The notes under the pieces: generated by a model
What the model was told of the DNA's origin: nothing
Database searches by the model: none
The model's input: only the letters and a program-made list of their open reading frames with translations
NCBI GenBank assembly: GCA_017449025.1
Contig: JAFSKJ010000014.1
Span: 1-33,306, forward strand
DNA from: Prevotella sp.
GTDB lineage: Bacteria; Bacteroidota; Bacteroidia; Bacteroidales; Bacteroidaceae
Length of the DNA: 33,306 nt
Direction of reading: 5' to 3'
Position numbers and translations under genes: made by a program
In this document: in pieces, positions 26,952 to 33,306 of the stretch
How the letters are laid out: each line of letters begins with the position of its first letter
Numbering within the stretch: the stretch's first letter is position 1

Positions 26952-27458
26952 TTATCTACCTCTCATGATTCGGGCATCCTGGTCTATGCGCTCGTTCAGC
27001 ATCTGCCGCATCTCCGTCAGGAAATATGCTCGTCCCCCGTTCTGTACCGAACGGCTCTTTATATTAGTATATGTACGCGAGTACGGGATTGGATCCAAGC
27101 CAAACAGCCCGAAGACCTGATTGCCGAGATTTCCGATGGTCACGTCGCCATCGTTCACACAACCCATCTCCACCAGCCCATAGACCAGTTCCACCAGATT
27201 GGCAACGCCGTCAGTCCACTTTAGTGACGGGCCGCTCATTTTAGCCGTTTTGAATTCAGAAGATGGCATGTCCTCCAACATTTTCTGCATATTATGGATG
27301 AACGAAAGCACCTTTCCAACCATGATGCTTACCTTGGGATTTTCATTGGAAATCGCATTTAACTCTATCTCTGTATATGATAAGGTGGCAAATGCCATAG
27401 GCTTCCCGTCAGTGCAACTGCACACGTCCACATTAATGGCGATTAACTTGATGCTCAT
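26952..27458 (-). CDS. RteC-like domain protein
   Basis: 168 residues. The C-terminal two thirds match the pattern of the RteC domain: SLKWTDGVANLVELVYGLVE, then MGCVNDGDVTIGNLGNQVFG, then SRTYTNIKSRS...RAYFLTEMRQMLNERID. In CTnDOT, RteC is the tetracycline-induced activator of excision genes; shorter RteC-like proteins occur in many other Bacteroidales elements. The N-terminus here is short, so this may be a stand-alone variant or a piece. Convergent with the integrase operon. Assignment is by recalled pattern, not alignment. Confidence 0.6.
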   Translation of the reverse strand: MSIKLIAINVDVCSCTDGKPMAFATLSYTEIELNAISNENPKVSIMVGKVLSFIHNMQKMLEDMPSSEFKTAKMSGPSLKWTDGVANLVELVYGLVEMGCVNDGDVTIGNLGNQVFGLFGLDPIPYSRTYTNIKSRSVQNGGRAYFLTEMRQMLNERIDQDARIMRGR

Positions 27459-27626
27459 TAAATTAATGGCGGCTACATAGTTCCTTTCGTAGTATCAAAT
27501 TGTAACGAAATGGTGAAGATACTAACATAAAGGATGATTGAAATTCCGCTACAGTGCAGCGGAAATACGAGCGGTCATGTTTGTGCTAAAGAAGAAAAAA
27601 AAGAATAAGGCCGATTTGCGGATGCT

Positions 27627-27775
27627 CAACTTTGCGCTCGGAGGCTGTTTTGTAATGGTTACAACGGTGCAACTTTGCGCGTGGAGGCTGCTTTGTAATG
27701 GATACAAGATGAACGTGGAGCGGTCTGACGATGGCTTGCAGGGGATAAGTAGCAACGTGGGGCAGTCTGACGGGC
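27627..27775. repeat. Direct 43-bp duplication and two inverted relatives of the 42-bp unit
   Basis: CAACTTTGCGC..GGAGGCTG..TTGTAATGG.TACAA occurs at 27627 and again at 27670 (43-bp period). Just after, GTCTGAC occurs at 27723 and 27765, exactly 42 bp apart; on the minus strand these units read CGTCAGAC, then ACTTATC in the first, like the plus-strand array at 27862-28071. Confidence 0.65.
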
Positions 27776-27861
27776 AATTGTTGTGAATAAACAGGCACAC
27801 TGAGCGCTCAGAGTGTCGTTCTCGTAGGATGCAAACGGCACTCCGAGCGCATGGAGGGACA

Positions 27862-28071
27862 ACTTATTGGTTGCGAGAGGTCGTCAGACTGCATAGGGTT
27901 CCGACATATCGGTTGCGAGTGACTGTCAGACAGCATAGTGTTCCAACTTATCGGTTGCGAGTGGCTGTCAGACTGCGTAGGGTTCCGACTTATCGGTTGC
28001 GAGAGGTCGTCAGACTGTATAGAGTTCCGACTTATCGGTTGTGAGAGGCCGTCGGAATGGCGAGCGTTGCG
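27862..28071 (+). repeat. Minisatellite: five tandem 42-bp units
   Basis: Units start at 27862, 27904, 27946, 27988 and 28030. Each reads like ACTTATCGGTTGCGAG, then a variable triplet region, GTCAGACTGC, then AGGGTTCCG. The first four are close; the fifth is degenerate. 42 is a multiple of three, so several frames stay open (14-residue repeats), but none has a convincing start or codon pattern. The rest of 27459-28178 holds no gene I can support. Confidence 0.9.
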
Positions 28072-28085
28072 GCCTACTGCATGCA

Positions 28086-28115
28086 AAAGGCCCCCTGAGC
28101 GTTCAGAGAGCCTTT
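28086..28115. terminator. Hairpin at the right edge of the repeat region
   Basis: AAAGGC/GCCTTT with an inner CTGA/TCAG stem. It could end transcription of the minus-strand DUF6261-like gene (ends 28179) or mark the edge of the repeat block, whose left side has a similar TGAGCGCTCA palindrome (27801-27810). Confidence 0.45.
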
Positions 28116-28178
28116 CATTAGCTATGGGATGATTCGCTTATCACATATTGAAGTCGATGATTAATGGTGATTGCCGCC

Positions 28179-29034
28179 TTACTCATCGCCACCACCGCCT
28201 CCGCTCGGGTCGGGAGTCGGTTCTGGAGCCGGGTCGGGTGTTGGGTCAGGTGTCAGGTCAGGTGTCGGCGTTGGTGTATCACCGCCGTCGGGAGTGGGTG
28301 TAGGCTTGTCGCCACCGCTCGTCGAGCCGCCGCTGATATAGTAGAGCTTGGCGCGGTCTTCGATAGAGAACAGCAGGGTGATGAGCTGCGTCAGCGCATC
28401 CGACGGCTGCAGTACGGCCAGTGCATTCAGCACGTCGTAGGCACTGCGGATGGCAGCGTCGGTAGCCTTGCGGGCAGCGGCCGTCTCGCCCTTCACCTTC
28501 TGGCTCTCGTTCTCCACGCGGACGGAGATGAGATGCAGCACCGCGTTGGCCTGCTGGTAAGCCTTCTGCACTCACTGCTCGACGCCCAGCTCCTGCAGCG
28601 TGTAGTCCGTAGTCGCCTGCCACTGCTGCACCATGTTGATGGTCTTGCGGGCCTCGGCCTCCATGCCGTCGCTGACGGAGAAGTTGAAGTCCTTGAACAG
28701 TTGCACGGCCAGTTGAGCCTTGCGGCGCATCGGCTCGGTCTCTGGCAGGTAGAGCAGCGCATTGAGCGAGTTGTGAATCACAGACATATAGTTGTCCTCC
28801 AACTGTTCAGCCTTCTTCAGGTCGTCGCTTGCAAAGTCCTTCCCGCTGTAGCGGCGATAGGCAGCGTCCTCCGCCTGACGGGCCGTATGGACGGCCTGAC
28901 GCGCGGTGATGAACATCTGGTTCTCCGTCTCAAACTCGGCCAGACGCTCGTCAATCTGCTCCGTCACGCCGTCGTGGTTCGCCACGCTCAGACGTACCAG
29001 ATAAGAAGTCGTCAAAAGTTCTTGTTGCCATATT
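28179..29034 (-). pseudogene. DUF6261-like protein gene with two lesions
   Basis: A single ancestral frame of about 285 codons. The expected start ATGGCAACAAGAACT (29034) is out of frame with the body because of an extra T in a TTTT run (29014-29017); removing one T gives M-A-T-R-T-L-T-T-S-Y-L-V-R-L, the expected beginning. Further on, an in-frame TGA at 28572-28574 splits the body, after which the frame continues unchanged (QKAYQQANAVLHLISVRVE). The protein is helical with a Thr-Pro-Asp/Gly tail (PTPTPD repeats), as in Bacteroidales DUF6261-type proteins. Function unknown. A -7 box TAATTTTG is at 29113-29106. Confidence 0.75.
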
Positions 29035-29105
29035 CTTTGTCCCTTTTCTAATTTGATTGTTAATACTAATACTTATTGTTCACTCTTGGTATTCATTACC
29101 GGCAA

Positions 29106-29113
29106 CAAAATTA
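29106..29113 (-). promoter_or_regulatory. -7 box of the DUF6261-like gene
   Basis: TAATTTTG on the minus strand, 72 bp before the ATG at 29034. No clear -33 element was found. Confidence 0.4.
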
Positions 29114-29293
29114 CAGAAAAAGAATGAAACACCGGCAGGATTGAATTAAAATCTTTTCAATTTTGCAATTTTTGTGCAAAACAGCTCTATAATTGCAGAA
29201 AATTGTGTAATTTTGCCCTCGGTTTCCGCACTCGTTGCGGTTGCCAAAAGACATCGTTGGTTAAGAACATATAGCGTTAGCTATTCTCGGATT

Positions 29294-29415
29294 GTCGTGA
29301 AACGTGAGAAATTTCAAATGACAACAGAAATCCGCAAAGATAGTACTAACGTCTACGCGATAGGCGTAGACTGGAGTTATCTGCGGATTTCGGGCAATTC
29401 TCACGGCCTCACGAC
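29294..29415. repeat. 122-nt nested hairpin upstream of the restriction-modification genes
   Basis: Paired segments from outside in: GTCGTGA (29294-29300) with TCACGAC (29409-29415); CGTGAGAA (29303-29310) with TTCTCACG (29398-29405); GAAATCCGCA (29327-29336) with TGCGGATTTC (29382-29391); GATA (29339-29342) with TATC (29378-29381); GTCTACGC (29351-29358) with GCGTAGAC (29364-29371). About 37 pairs in correct nesting. It lies between the DUF6261-like pseudogene and the methyltransferase. It may be a structured RNA leader, a MITE or a remnant of an insertion element. Confidence 0.8.
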
Positions 29416-29522
29416 ATGGATAAAGCCTTTCTACGCTTTTTCCGTGTCTATAAGGTTGTGACTTTTTGTGCCCGAACATGCTCCGTCGGATAGCATCGCT
29501 CTAAACTATCTGCGTAGTGCGT

Positions 29523-30620
29523 ATGGGCTACTCTATCTTCTCGTTTTTCTCGGGGAGCGGATTCCTCGACCTGGGATTTGAAATGAGCGGCTTCAGCATC
29601 GACCTCGTCAACGAGTATTCGCGGGCATTCATCCGTGCCTATCGGTATTCGCGTCAGCGGATGGGACTGGCTGAGCCGAAGTATGGTTATCAGAATATCG
29701 ACGTGAACGAATACTTGACGTTTCGCGCCGATGAACTTCGTGGTTATATCAAGGCAGAACGGGATGCAGGCAATCTCATCGGTTTCATCGGCGGGCCTCC
29801 CTGCCCCGACTTTTCCGTGGCTGGCAAGCAACGGGGACGCGAGGGCGACAACGGACGGCTTTCGCTGTCATATATTCGGTTGATTATTGACCAACATCCA
29901 GATTTCTTTTTGTTTGAGAATGTGAAGGGACTATGGAAGACTGCCAAGCATCGTGCATTCTATGAGGAGCTGAAACTGATGCTGGCCGATGCTGGCTACA
30001 GGATGTCGAACCGACTCACCAACAGCATAGAGTTCGGTGCTCCGCAAGACCGCGACCGCATTCTTCTCTTCGGCATTAGCCGAGAGCGGTTCCCGAATCT
30101 CCCCATGCTGAATTTCCCTTGGAAGCGTCATGTTATTTATGATTGGAAGAGCATCAGAAATCTTCATTGGCCTCAGACTGATAATTTCTCAGAGGATGGC
30201 GAACGTGAATGTCCGGCTAACATTCCGCAGGAGCTAACCGTTCAATACTGGTTCGACAAGAACGACGTGACGCATCATCCGAATGCTGGCGATTGCTTCG
30301 TGCCTCGTCAGGGGCTGAAGAAAATGCTTGTAGTAGAAGAGGGCGACGTGTCTAAGAAATCGCATAAGCGGTTGCACCGCTGGCGATACTCGCCGACGGT
30401 GGCCTATGGCAACAATGAAGTACATCTGCATCCCTACCATGCCCGTCGTTTGACTGTAGCCGAGGCCTTGTCACTTCAGTCGCTCCCCAAGGAGTTCGTC
30501 CTGCCACCCGACATGTCGCTGACAGATAAGTTCAAAACCACAGGAAACGGTGTGCCGTTTCTGATGGCGAAGGGAATAGCAACTACAATTAGAGAATACC
30601 TAAACGAGATAACGGAATGA
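29523..30620 (+). CDS. DNA (cytosine-5) methyltransferase of a restriction-modification system
   Basis: About 365 residues. The m5C motifs are in order: I, FSFFSGSGFLDLGFE; IV, GGPPCPDFSVAGKQRG with the catalytic Cys; VI, ENVKG; VIII, QDRDRILLFG; IX, RRLTVAEALSLQSLP; X, TTGNGVPFLMAKGI. The target-recognition region lies between VIII and IX (roughly residues 190-300), and the recognition site cannot be read from it. The ATG at 29523 or the GTG at 29517 could be the start; MGYSIFSFF is the natural beginning. The stop overlaps the endonuclease start (ATGA). It protects host DNA from the partner enzyme. Confidence 0.93.
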   Translation: MGYSIFSFFSGSGFLDLGFEMSGFSIDLVNEYSRAFIRAYRYSRQRMGLAEPKYGYQNIDVNEYLTFRADELRGYIKAERDAGNLIGFIGGPPCPDFSVAGKQRGREGDNGRLSLSYIRLIIDQHPDFFLFENVKGLWKTAKHRAFYEELKLMLADAGYRMSNRLTNSIEFGAPQDRDRILLFGISRERFPNLPMLNFPWKRHVIYDWKSIRNLHWPQTDNFSEDGERECPANIPQELTVQYWFDKNDVTHHPNAGDCFVPRQGLKKMLVVEEGDVSKKSHKRLHRWRYSPTVAYGNNEVHLHPYHARRLTVAEALSLQSLPKEFVLPPDMSLTDKFKTTGNGVPFLMAKGIATTIREYLNEITE

Positions 30621-31705
30621 AACAGAGATACACGGCATACAATCTTGTGCGGGCAATCCATCAATTGCCTCGTAATGTGAATTACCACTATGTCAATCCC
30701 CAAACAAAGGGTTTGATTCGTATTGATAATGTCGAATTACCCGCTGGCCCAATACAGATTCGCCGCTGGAATTCAACGAAGGGAGGCACCTATGCCGATG
30801 CCAAGGTTGAGAGTTTATCAACAGAAATGATTTGGCGCGTCGCCAACGCCATCAACGAGGGCGACCCCATCAATCTCGACCGCATCCTCGGCGGTTCCTA
30901 CAATACGCGCTCCGTGCTTGAAGCACTCTTAGCTTCAACGCCGGAATTCTATTCTTGCTACCCGGGGCGAATTATGGACATCGACGGACATTCAACCATC
31001 GAGCATGGACATAAGCACCTCGTTTGGCTACCAAACGAGCCACATCATCAGGGTGCCATCTTTGAGAAGAAAGTGCCGAACATGGCCATTTCAGAAATCC
31101 CATTGCAGTCTGTCACCTACGACAATCTGATATTGCCCGACAGCATGACACTTGGTGGCGATATGGATATTAAGGTCGTCCGTCGCCATACACAGATTCA
31201 AATTGCGCTTTATCTTATCGGTCTGCAACTCGGTTTCCGAACATGGATTGCACAGAACGACAAAGGAATTATCTGGAAAGAAAAGCCGCTGTTGGAGCAG
31301 CCTGGCATTATCCAGTCGCTCAACAACGAGGGAATGATTTCGGCATACTCTGATGCCGTCACATCAGCACGTTTTATTGATTGCATCTGGTTCAAGAACG
31401 GGAAGTATATGCCTGCAGTGATGGAGGTTGAGCATACAACTGGCGTAACTTCAGGACTCACACGAATGAAGGGTCTGCAAGATGCAGCCCCGTCGCTGAT
31501 GACTCGCTACGTCATCGTCGCCCCTGATGACGACCGCGAGAAAGTTGTCGAAGAAGCAAATCGTCCGCAGTTCCTATCGCTTGACACTCGCTACTTCGCA
31601 TATTCCTCCGTAGAAGAACTCTATTATCTCTGCTCCCATCGTGGTCTTCATGGAGTTAATCAGGAATTCATCGACAACTATATGGAGAAAGTCCGCATCG
31701 ATTAA
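30617..31705 (+). CDS. Putative restriction endonuclease, PD-(D/E)XK type
   Basis: 362 residues, translationally coupled to the methyltransferase (ATGA), the usual position of the cognate nuclease. The C-terminal half has a nuclease-like core: IQIALYLIGLQLGFRTWIA helix and strand, then IDCIWFKNGKYMPAVMEVEH, giving D255 and E270-V-E272. That is an ExE instead of ExK ending, as known for BamHI. Next comes TTGVTSGLTRMKGLQD and a strand RYVIVAPDDDREKV. No helicase or methylase domain is fused. Recognition sequence unknown. I infer function from operon position plus these residues. Confidence 0.7.
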   Translation: MKQRYTAYNLVRAIHQLPRNVNYHYVNPQTKGLIRIDNVELPAGPIQIRRWNSTKGGTYADAKVESLSTEMIWRVANAINEGDPINLDRILGGSYNTRSVLEALLASTPEFYSCYPGRIMDIDGHSTIEHGHKHLVWLPNEPHHQGAIFEKKVPNMAISEIPLQSVTYDNLILPDSMTLGGDMDIKVVRRHTQIQIALYLIGLQLGFRTWIAQNDKGIIWKEKPLLEQPGIIQSLNNEGMISAYSDAVTSARFIDCIWFKNGKYMPAVMEVEHTTGVTSGLTRMKGLQDAAPSLMTRYVIVAPDDDREKVVEEANRPQFLSLDTRYFAYSSVEELYYLCSHRGLHGVNQEFIDNYMEKVRID

Positions 31706-31737
31706 AAACACTATACATTATTATATATATTATATAG

Positions 31738-31762
31738 GCCGTCCGTCGTGGCGGCTTTTTTT
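31738..31762 (+). terminator. Terminator of the restriction-modification operon
   Basis: GCCGTC pairs with GGCGGC (one G-T pair) around a 6-nt loop (31738-31755), followed by seven Ts. It starts 33 bp after the endonuclease stop. Confidence 0.7.
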
Positions 31763-31886
31763 ATCTCCCCTATGTCACCAGTGATGTCAGTAATAGTCAG
31801 TAGTTGTCAGTAGTGGAACCTTGCCTTATTTTACACATCGTGAAAGGCTAAACACAGTTTGGCTTTGAAGATGTACTAATCCGATA

Positions 31887-31921
31887 CTTCAAAAAGTCAG
31901 GCAGTGCCTGACTTTTTGAAG
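31887..31921. terminator. Perfect 16-bp inverted repeat with A and T tracts
   Basis: CTTCAAAAAGTCAGGC, loop AGT, then the exact reverse complement. Looks like a bidirectional terminator, but it stands between the restriction-modification unit (already closed at 31762) and the truncated lysozyme. Just before it, at 31790-31815, GTCAGTAG is repeated three times. The rest of 31763-31988 has no gene. Confidence 0.6.
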
Positions 31922-31988
31922 AGCCTTTTCCAACTATTACGTTCTATTTCCAAGTTTTTCTCTTGCTTCCGAAAGCAGAACTGTTCAG

Positions 31989-32321
31989 TTGCATATTCAA
32001 AGAGGCGAACGATACTCTGCGAGGACGCTCACCAAGAAACAAGGCGACTTGTTGCTGCGTCTCGACCTGATGCGTAACCTCTACCTCTTCCGCAATTACG
32101 GCAAGGATGCTCTGTTGCTCTCGGTGCTGGCCTACAATGTAGGGCCGTATGCCATCCTCGGCACCTCCAAACGTCCCAAGAGCCGATTGCTGCGCAAGAT
32201 AGAGCGAGGAGACAGGAATATCTATAATGACTATATCGCCTTCTGCCGATGGCATGGGAAACAAATACCGTCCATAAAGTTCCGTCGGCAGGTGGAATAC
32301 GACTTATTCTTTGTTCGCTGA
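31989..32321 (+). pseudogene. Lysozyme (phage-type, conjugative-transposon family) truncated at its 5' end
   Basis: 110 codons corresponding to the C-terminal part of the lysozyme-like proteins carried by Bacteroidales conjugative transposons: IQRGERYSARTLTKKQGDLLL, DLMRNLYLFRNYGKDALLLS, LAYNVGPYAILG and GDRNIYNDYIAFCRWHGK. Full members have a signal peptide and the catalytic Glu/Asp segment before this; nothing of that kind precedes it, and no ATG is present (TTG at best). The loss point is close to 31980. The terminator hairpin is still in place just downstream. Best read as a relic of an element. Confidence 0.7.
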
Positions 32322-32327
32322 TACATG

Positions 32328-32370
32328 AATGCCTCATACGAGACCATCAAAAGTCTTGTATGGGGCATTT
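32328..32370 (+). terminator. Terminator hairpin of the truncated lysozyme gene
   Basis: AATGCCTCATACGAGAC (32328-32344) pairs along 17 bases with 32353-32369, two of them G-T pairs, followed by a short TTT. It starts 7 bp after the lysozyme stop. Confidence 0.65.
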
Positions 32371-32418
32371 CCCTATGCAAGAATGGGGAAAGCACCTCGT
32401 CACTTTAGGATAATTCCC

Positions 32419-32449
32419 TTTGAAGGCTCATGAAAAATGCCGTACTTTG
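32419..32449 (+). promoter_or_regulatory. Promoter of the small HMA-fold gene
   Basis: TTTG (32419-32422), 20-bp spacer, TACTTTG (32443-32449). Fits the Bacteroidota consensus with one base missing in the -7 spacing. Leader of about 45 nt to the ATG at 32503. Confidence 0.55.
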
Positions 32450-32502
32450 CACCGTGAACAAGAAACAAATGTCGAACCATTTAAAGAATAGGAGACAAAG
32501 TT

Positions 32503-32892
32503 ATGAAGACAATGAATAAGGTGATCGCAGCCATGATGATGATGGTAATCACAACCGCAATGCTAGCAATGGCCGGTAACAAGAATCACGCCAACAACGA
32601 CAAGAAGGATAAGGTTGTTGCAGTGAATAACAGCAAGAAAGAGTCTAACTTCGACAAGGTAGACAAAAAGACGACTCATTTCGACACCCATAAGAAGAAT
32701 ACCTATCGTCCTGACGTGAAGACCTATACTTTCAAGGTAAGCCGTCATGACTCTTACAAGAAAGTCGCAGCAAAGGCTGAACGCATCGATGGCGTGATGG
32801 ATGCCAAGTGGAACGCTCGCACTCGTGAAGTGACTGTCCGCTACGATGCCAACAAGACATCAGTCAAGTACATCAAGCACACAGTGGCATAG
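32503..32892 (+). CDS. Exported small protein with HMA-like fold lacking metal cysteines
   Basis: 129 residues. A signal peptide (MKTMNKVIAAMMMMVITTAM, cleavage near A24) is followed by a Lys/Asn/Asp-rich, probably unstructured linker (about 25-70) and a C-terminal beta-alpha-beta unit: TYTFKVSRH, SYKKVAAKAERIDGVMDAKWN, REVTVRYDANKTSVKYIKHTV. This follows the heavy-metal-associated domain order, but the CxxC of the metal loop is absent (RHDSYKK at that place) and the protein has no cysteine at all. Periplasmic; role unknown. Two histidines and many lysines could still bind something. A hairpin terminator follows. Confidence 0.75.
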   Translation: MKTMNKVIAAMMMMVITTAMLAMAGNKNHANNDKKDKVVAVNNSKKESNFDKVDKKTTHFDTHKKNTYRPDVKTYTFKVSRHDSYKKVAAKAERIDGVMDAKWNARTREVTVRYDANKTSVKYIKHTVA

Positions 32893-32923
32893 CTCTATGC
32901 CATACTACATATAATCCCAAAAG

Positions 32924-32950
32924 AAGCCCCGGCTTGCAGGTCGGGGCTTT
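32924..32950. terminator. Terminator between the HMA-fold gene and hsp20
   Basis: AAGCCCCG (32924-32931) pairs with CGGGGCTT (32942-32949), with a short T run on the plus strand and AAAAGAAG on the other side. It serves two convergent genes. Confidence 0.7.
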
Positions 32951-32972
32951 GATTAGTTTTAGATGTTCTAAC

Positions 32973-33306
32973 TTATGAGACTTCGATGGCCTTGGTGACC
33001 TTCTGCTTCGGCTCGGTCTTCGGCATGGTGACGGTCAGGATGCCGTCCTCGACCTTGGCAGAGATTTGATCCTTCACCACATCGTCTGGCAGCGTGTAGC
33101 TCTGCTCGTAGTTCGAGTAGCTGAACTCGCGGCGCAGATAGTGATGGTGCTTGTCCTCATGCTTGTGCTCCTGTTTGTTCTCGATGGCGATGGTGAGGTT
33201 GCCCTCGTCGTTGATGGCCACACGGCAATATTCTTTCTTAATGCCTGGAGCTGCAAGTTCCATCGTGTAGGCCTTCTCACTCTCCTTGACATTGACTGCG
33301 GGTGCT
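32973..33306 (-). CDS. Hsp20 / alpha-crystallin small heat-shock protein, N-terminus outside the window
   Basis: The last 110 or so codons of a small heat-shock chaperone; the frame is open to the window edge (APAVNVKESEKAYTMELAAPG), so the start lies to the right. The alpha-crystallin domain is clear: VNVKESEKAYTMELAAPGIKK, LTIAIENKQE, YLRREFSYSNYEQSYTLPDDV, and the late GILTVTMPK block. After it comes a short tail. It holds unfolded proteins as large oligomers. A His/Lys/Glu-rich loop (EHKHEDKHHHY) replaces the usual short loop. Confidence 0.93.
   Translation of the reverse strand, partial: APAVNVKESEKAYTMELAAPGIKKEYCRVAINDEGNLTIAIENKQEHKHEDKHHHYLRREFSYSNYEQSYTLPDDVVKDQISAKVEDGILTVTMPKTEPKQKVTKAIEVS

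Larger units (their letters stand above)
25280..32321. mobile_element. Probable remnant or small island derived from a conjugative transposon
   Basis: Integrase, RhuM-like protein, RteC-like protein, a repeat array, a pseudogene, a restriction-modification pair and a 5'-truncated lysozyme are grouped between conserved chromosomal genes. RteC-like and lysozyme genes are usual parts of CTnDOT-type elements, but no tra or mob genes are present. No flanking direct repeats (att sites) were found by eye, so the borders given are only those of the genes. Confidence 0.45.

Noticed and set aside
27862-28071. CRISPR array
   Set aside because: The 42-bp units are contiguous with no unique spacers, and no cas genes are near.
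27538-28132. Short open frames in the repeat block (27538-27786 plus; 27829-28044 plus; 27808-28086 minus)
   Set aside because: They are open only because the repeat period is a multiple of three; several frames on both strands are open at once, starts are poor and composition is unlike neighbouring genes.
28563-28580. Selenocysteine or programmed read-through at the TGA in the DUF6261-like gene
   Set aside because: The same gene has a second lesion at its start, the residue is not in a redox context and no special stem-loop was evident; decay is simpler.
29174-29461. 95-codon plus-strand open frame
   Set aside because: It runs through the nested hairpin and has no recognisable protein features; the pairing explains the sequence better.

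Overview
The window looks like chromosomal DNA of a Bacteroidales bacterium, most probably a Prevotella-type (Prevotellaceae) gut or rumen organism. Evidence: recognisable Bacteroidota promoters (TTTG, about 20 bp, TAnnTTTG); the gene order ftsX-DUF3098-uppP-truB-queA-folK; an LptD of Bacteroidota type; secreted pectin-degrading enzymes (PL1, GH140, GH28); a conjugative-transposon type tyrosine recombinase and an RteC-like protein; and many short palindromic intergenic repeats. No rRNA, tRNA or CRISPR array was recognised.

Layout. (1) 1-2490: repeat-rich DNA around a short minus-strand set: a GNAT acetyltransferase, a flavodoxin-type reductase and a frameshifted second GNAT. The set lies between two 46-bp inverted repeats (43/46 identical). 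(2) 2493-5703: a secreted PL1 pectate lyase and a GH140-type apiosidase, read together from a good promoter. (3) 5732-8674 (minus): the outer-membrane LPS transport protein LptD, divergent from (4) 8812-13180: a tight housekeeping operon, ftsX, DUF3098, uppP, truB, queA, folK. (5) 13207-17827: a GH28 polygalacturonase, then 10 bp later a 1045-residue secreted protein built almost wholly from five copies of one module; a perfect 18-bp-stem bidirectional terminator closes this unit. (6) 17860-24653 (minus): an LpxA-type acyltransferase and a complete tripartite RND efflux operon (adaptor, pump, outer-membrane factor).

(7) 25280-32321 is accessory DNA: an integrase, a small RhuM-like protein, an RteC-like protein, a minisatellite of five 42-bp units, a DUF6261-like pseudogene with two lesions, a large nested hairpin, a two-gene restriction-modification system (m5C methyltransferase plus a putative PD-(D/E)XK endonuclease), and a lysozyme gene that has lost its 5' half. 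RteC-like and lysozyme genes are typical cargo of Bacteroidales conjugative transposons, so this reads as a decayed or partial element that kept its defence cargo. (8) 32503-end: a small exported HMA-fold protein without metal-binding cysteines, and an Hsp20 gene cut by the window edge.

How it works together: PL1, GH140 and GH28 cover homogalacturonan and apiose-containing pectin, without a SusC/SusD pair in view. LptD, LpxA, UppP and the RND system are all envelope functions. The most unusual items are the five-module secreted protein, the 122-nt nested hairpin before the restriction-modification genes, the 42-bp array with inverted relatives, and a 53-bp palindromic element present in inverted orientation 22.6 kb apart, each copy upstream of a transcription unit.
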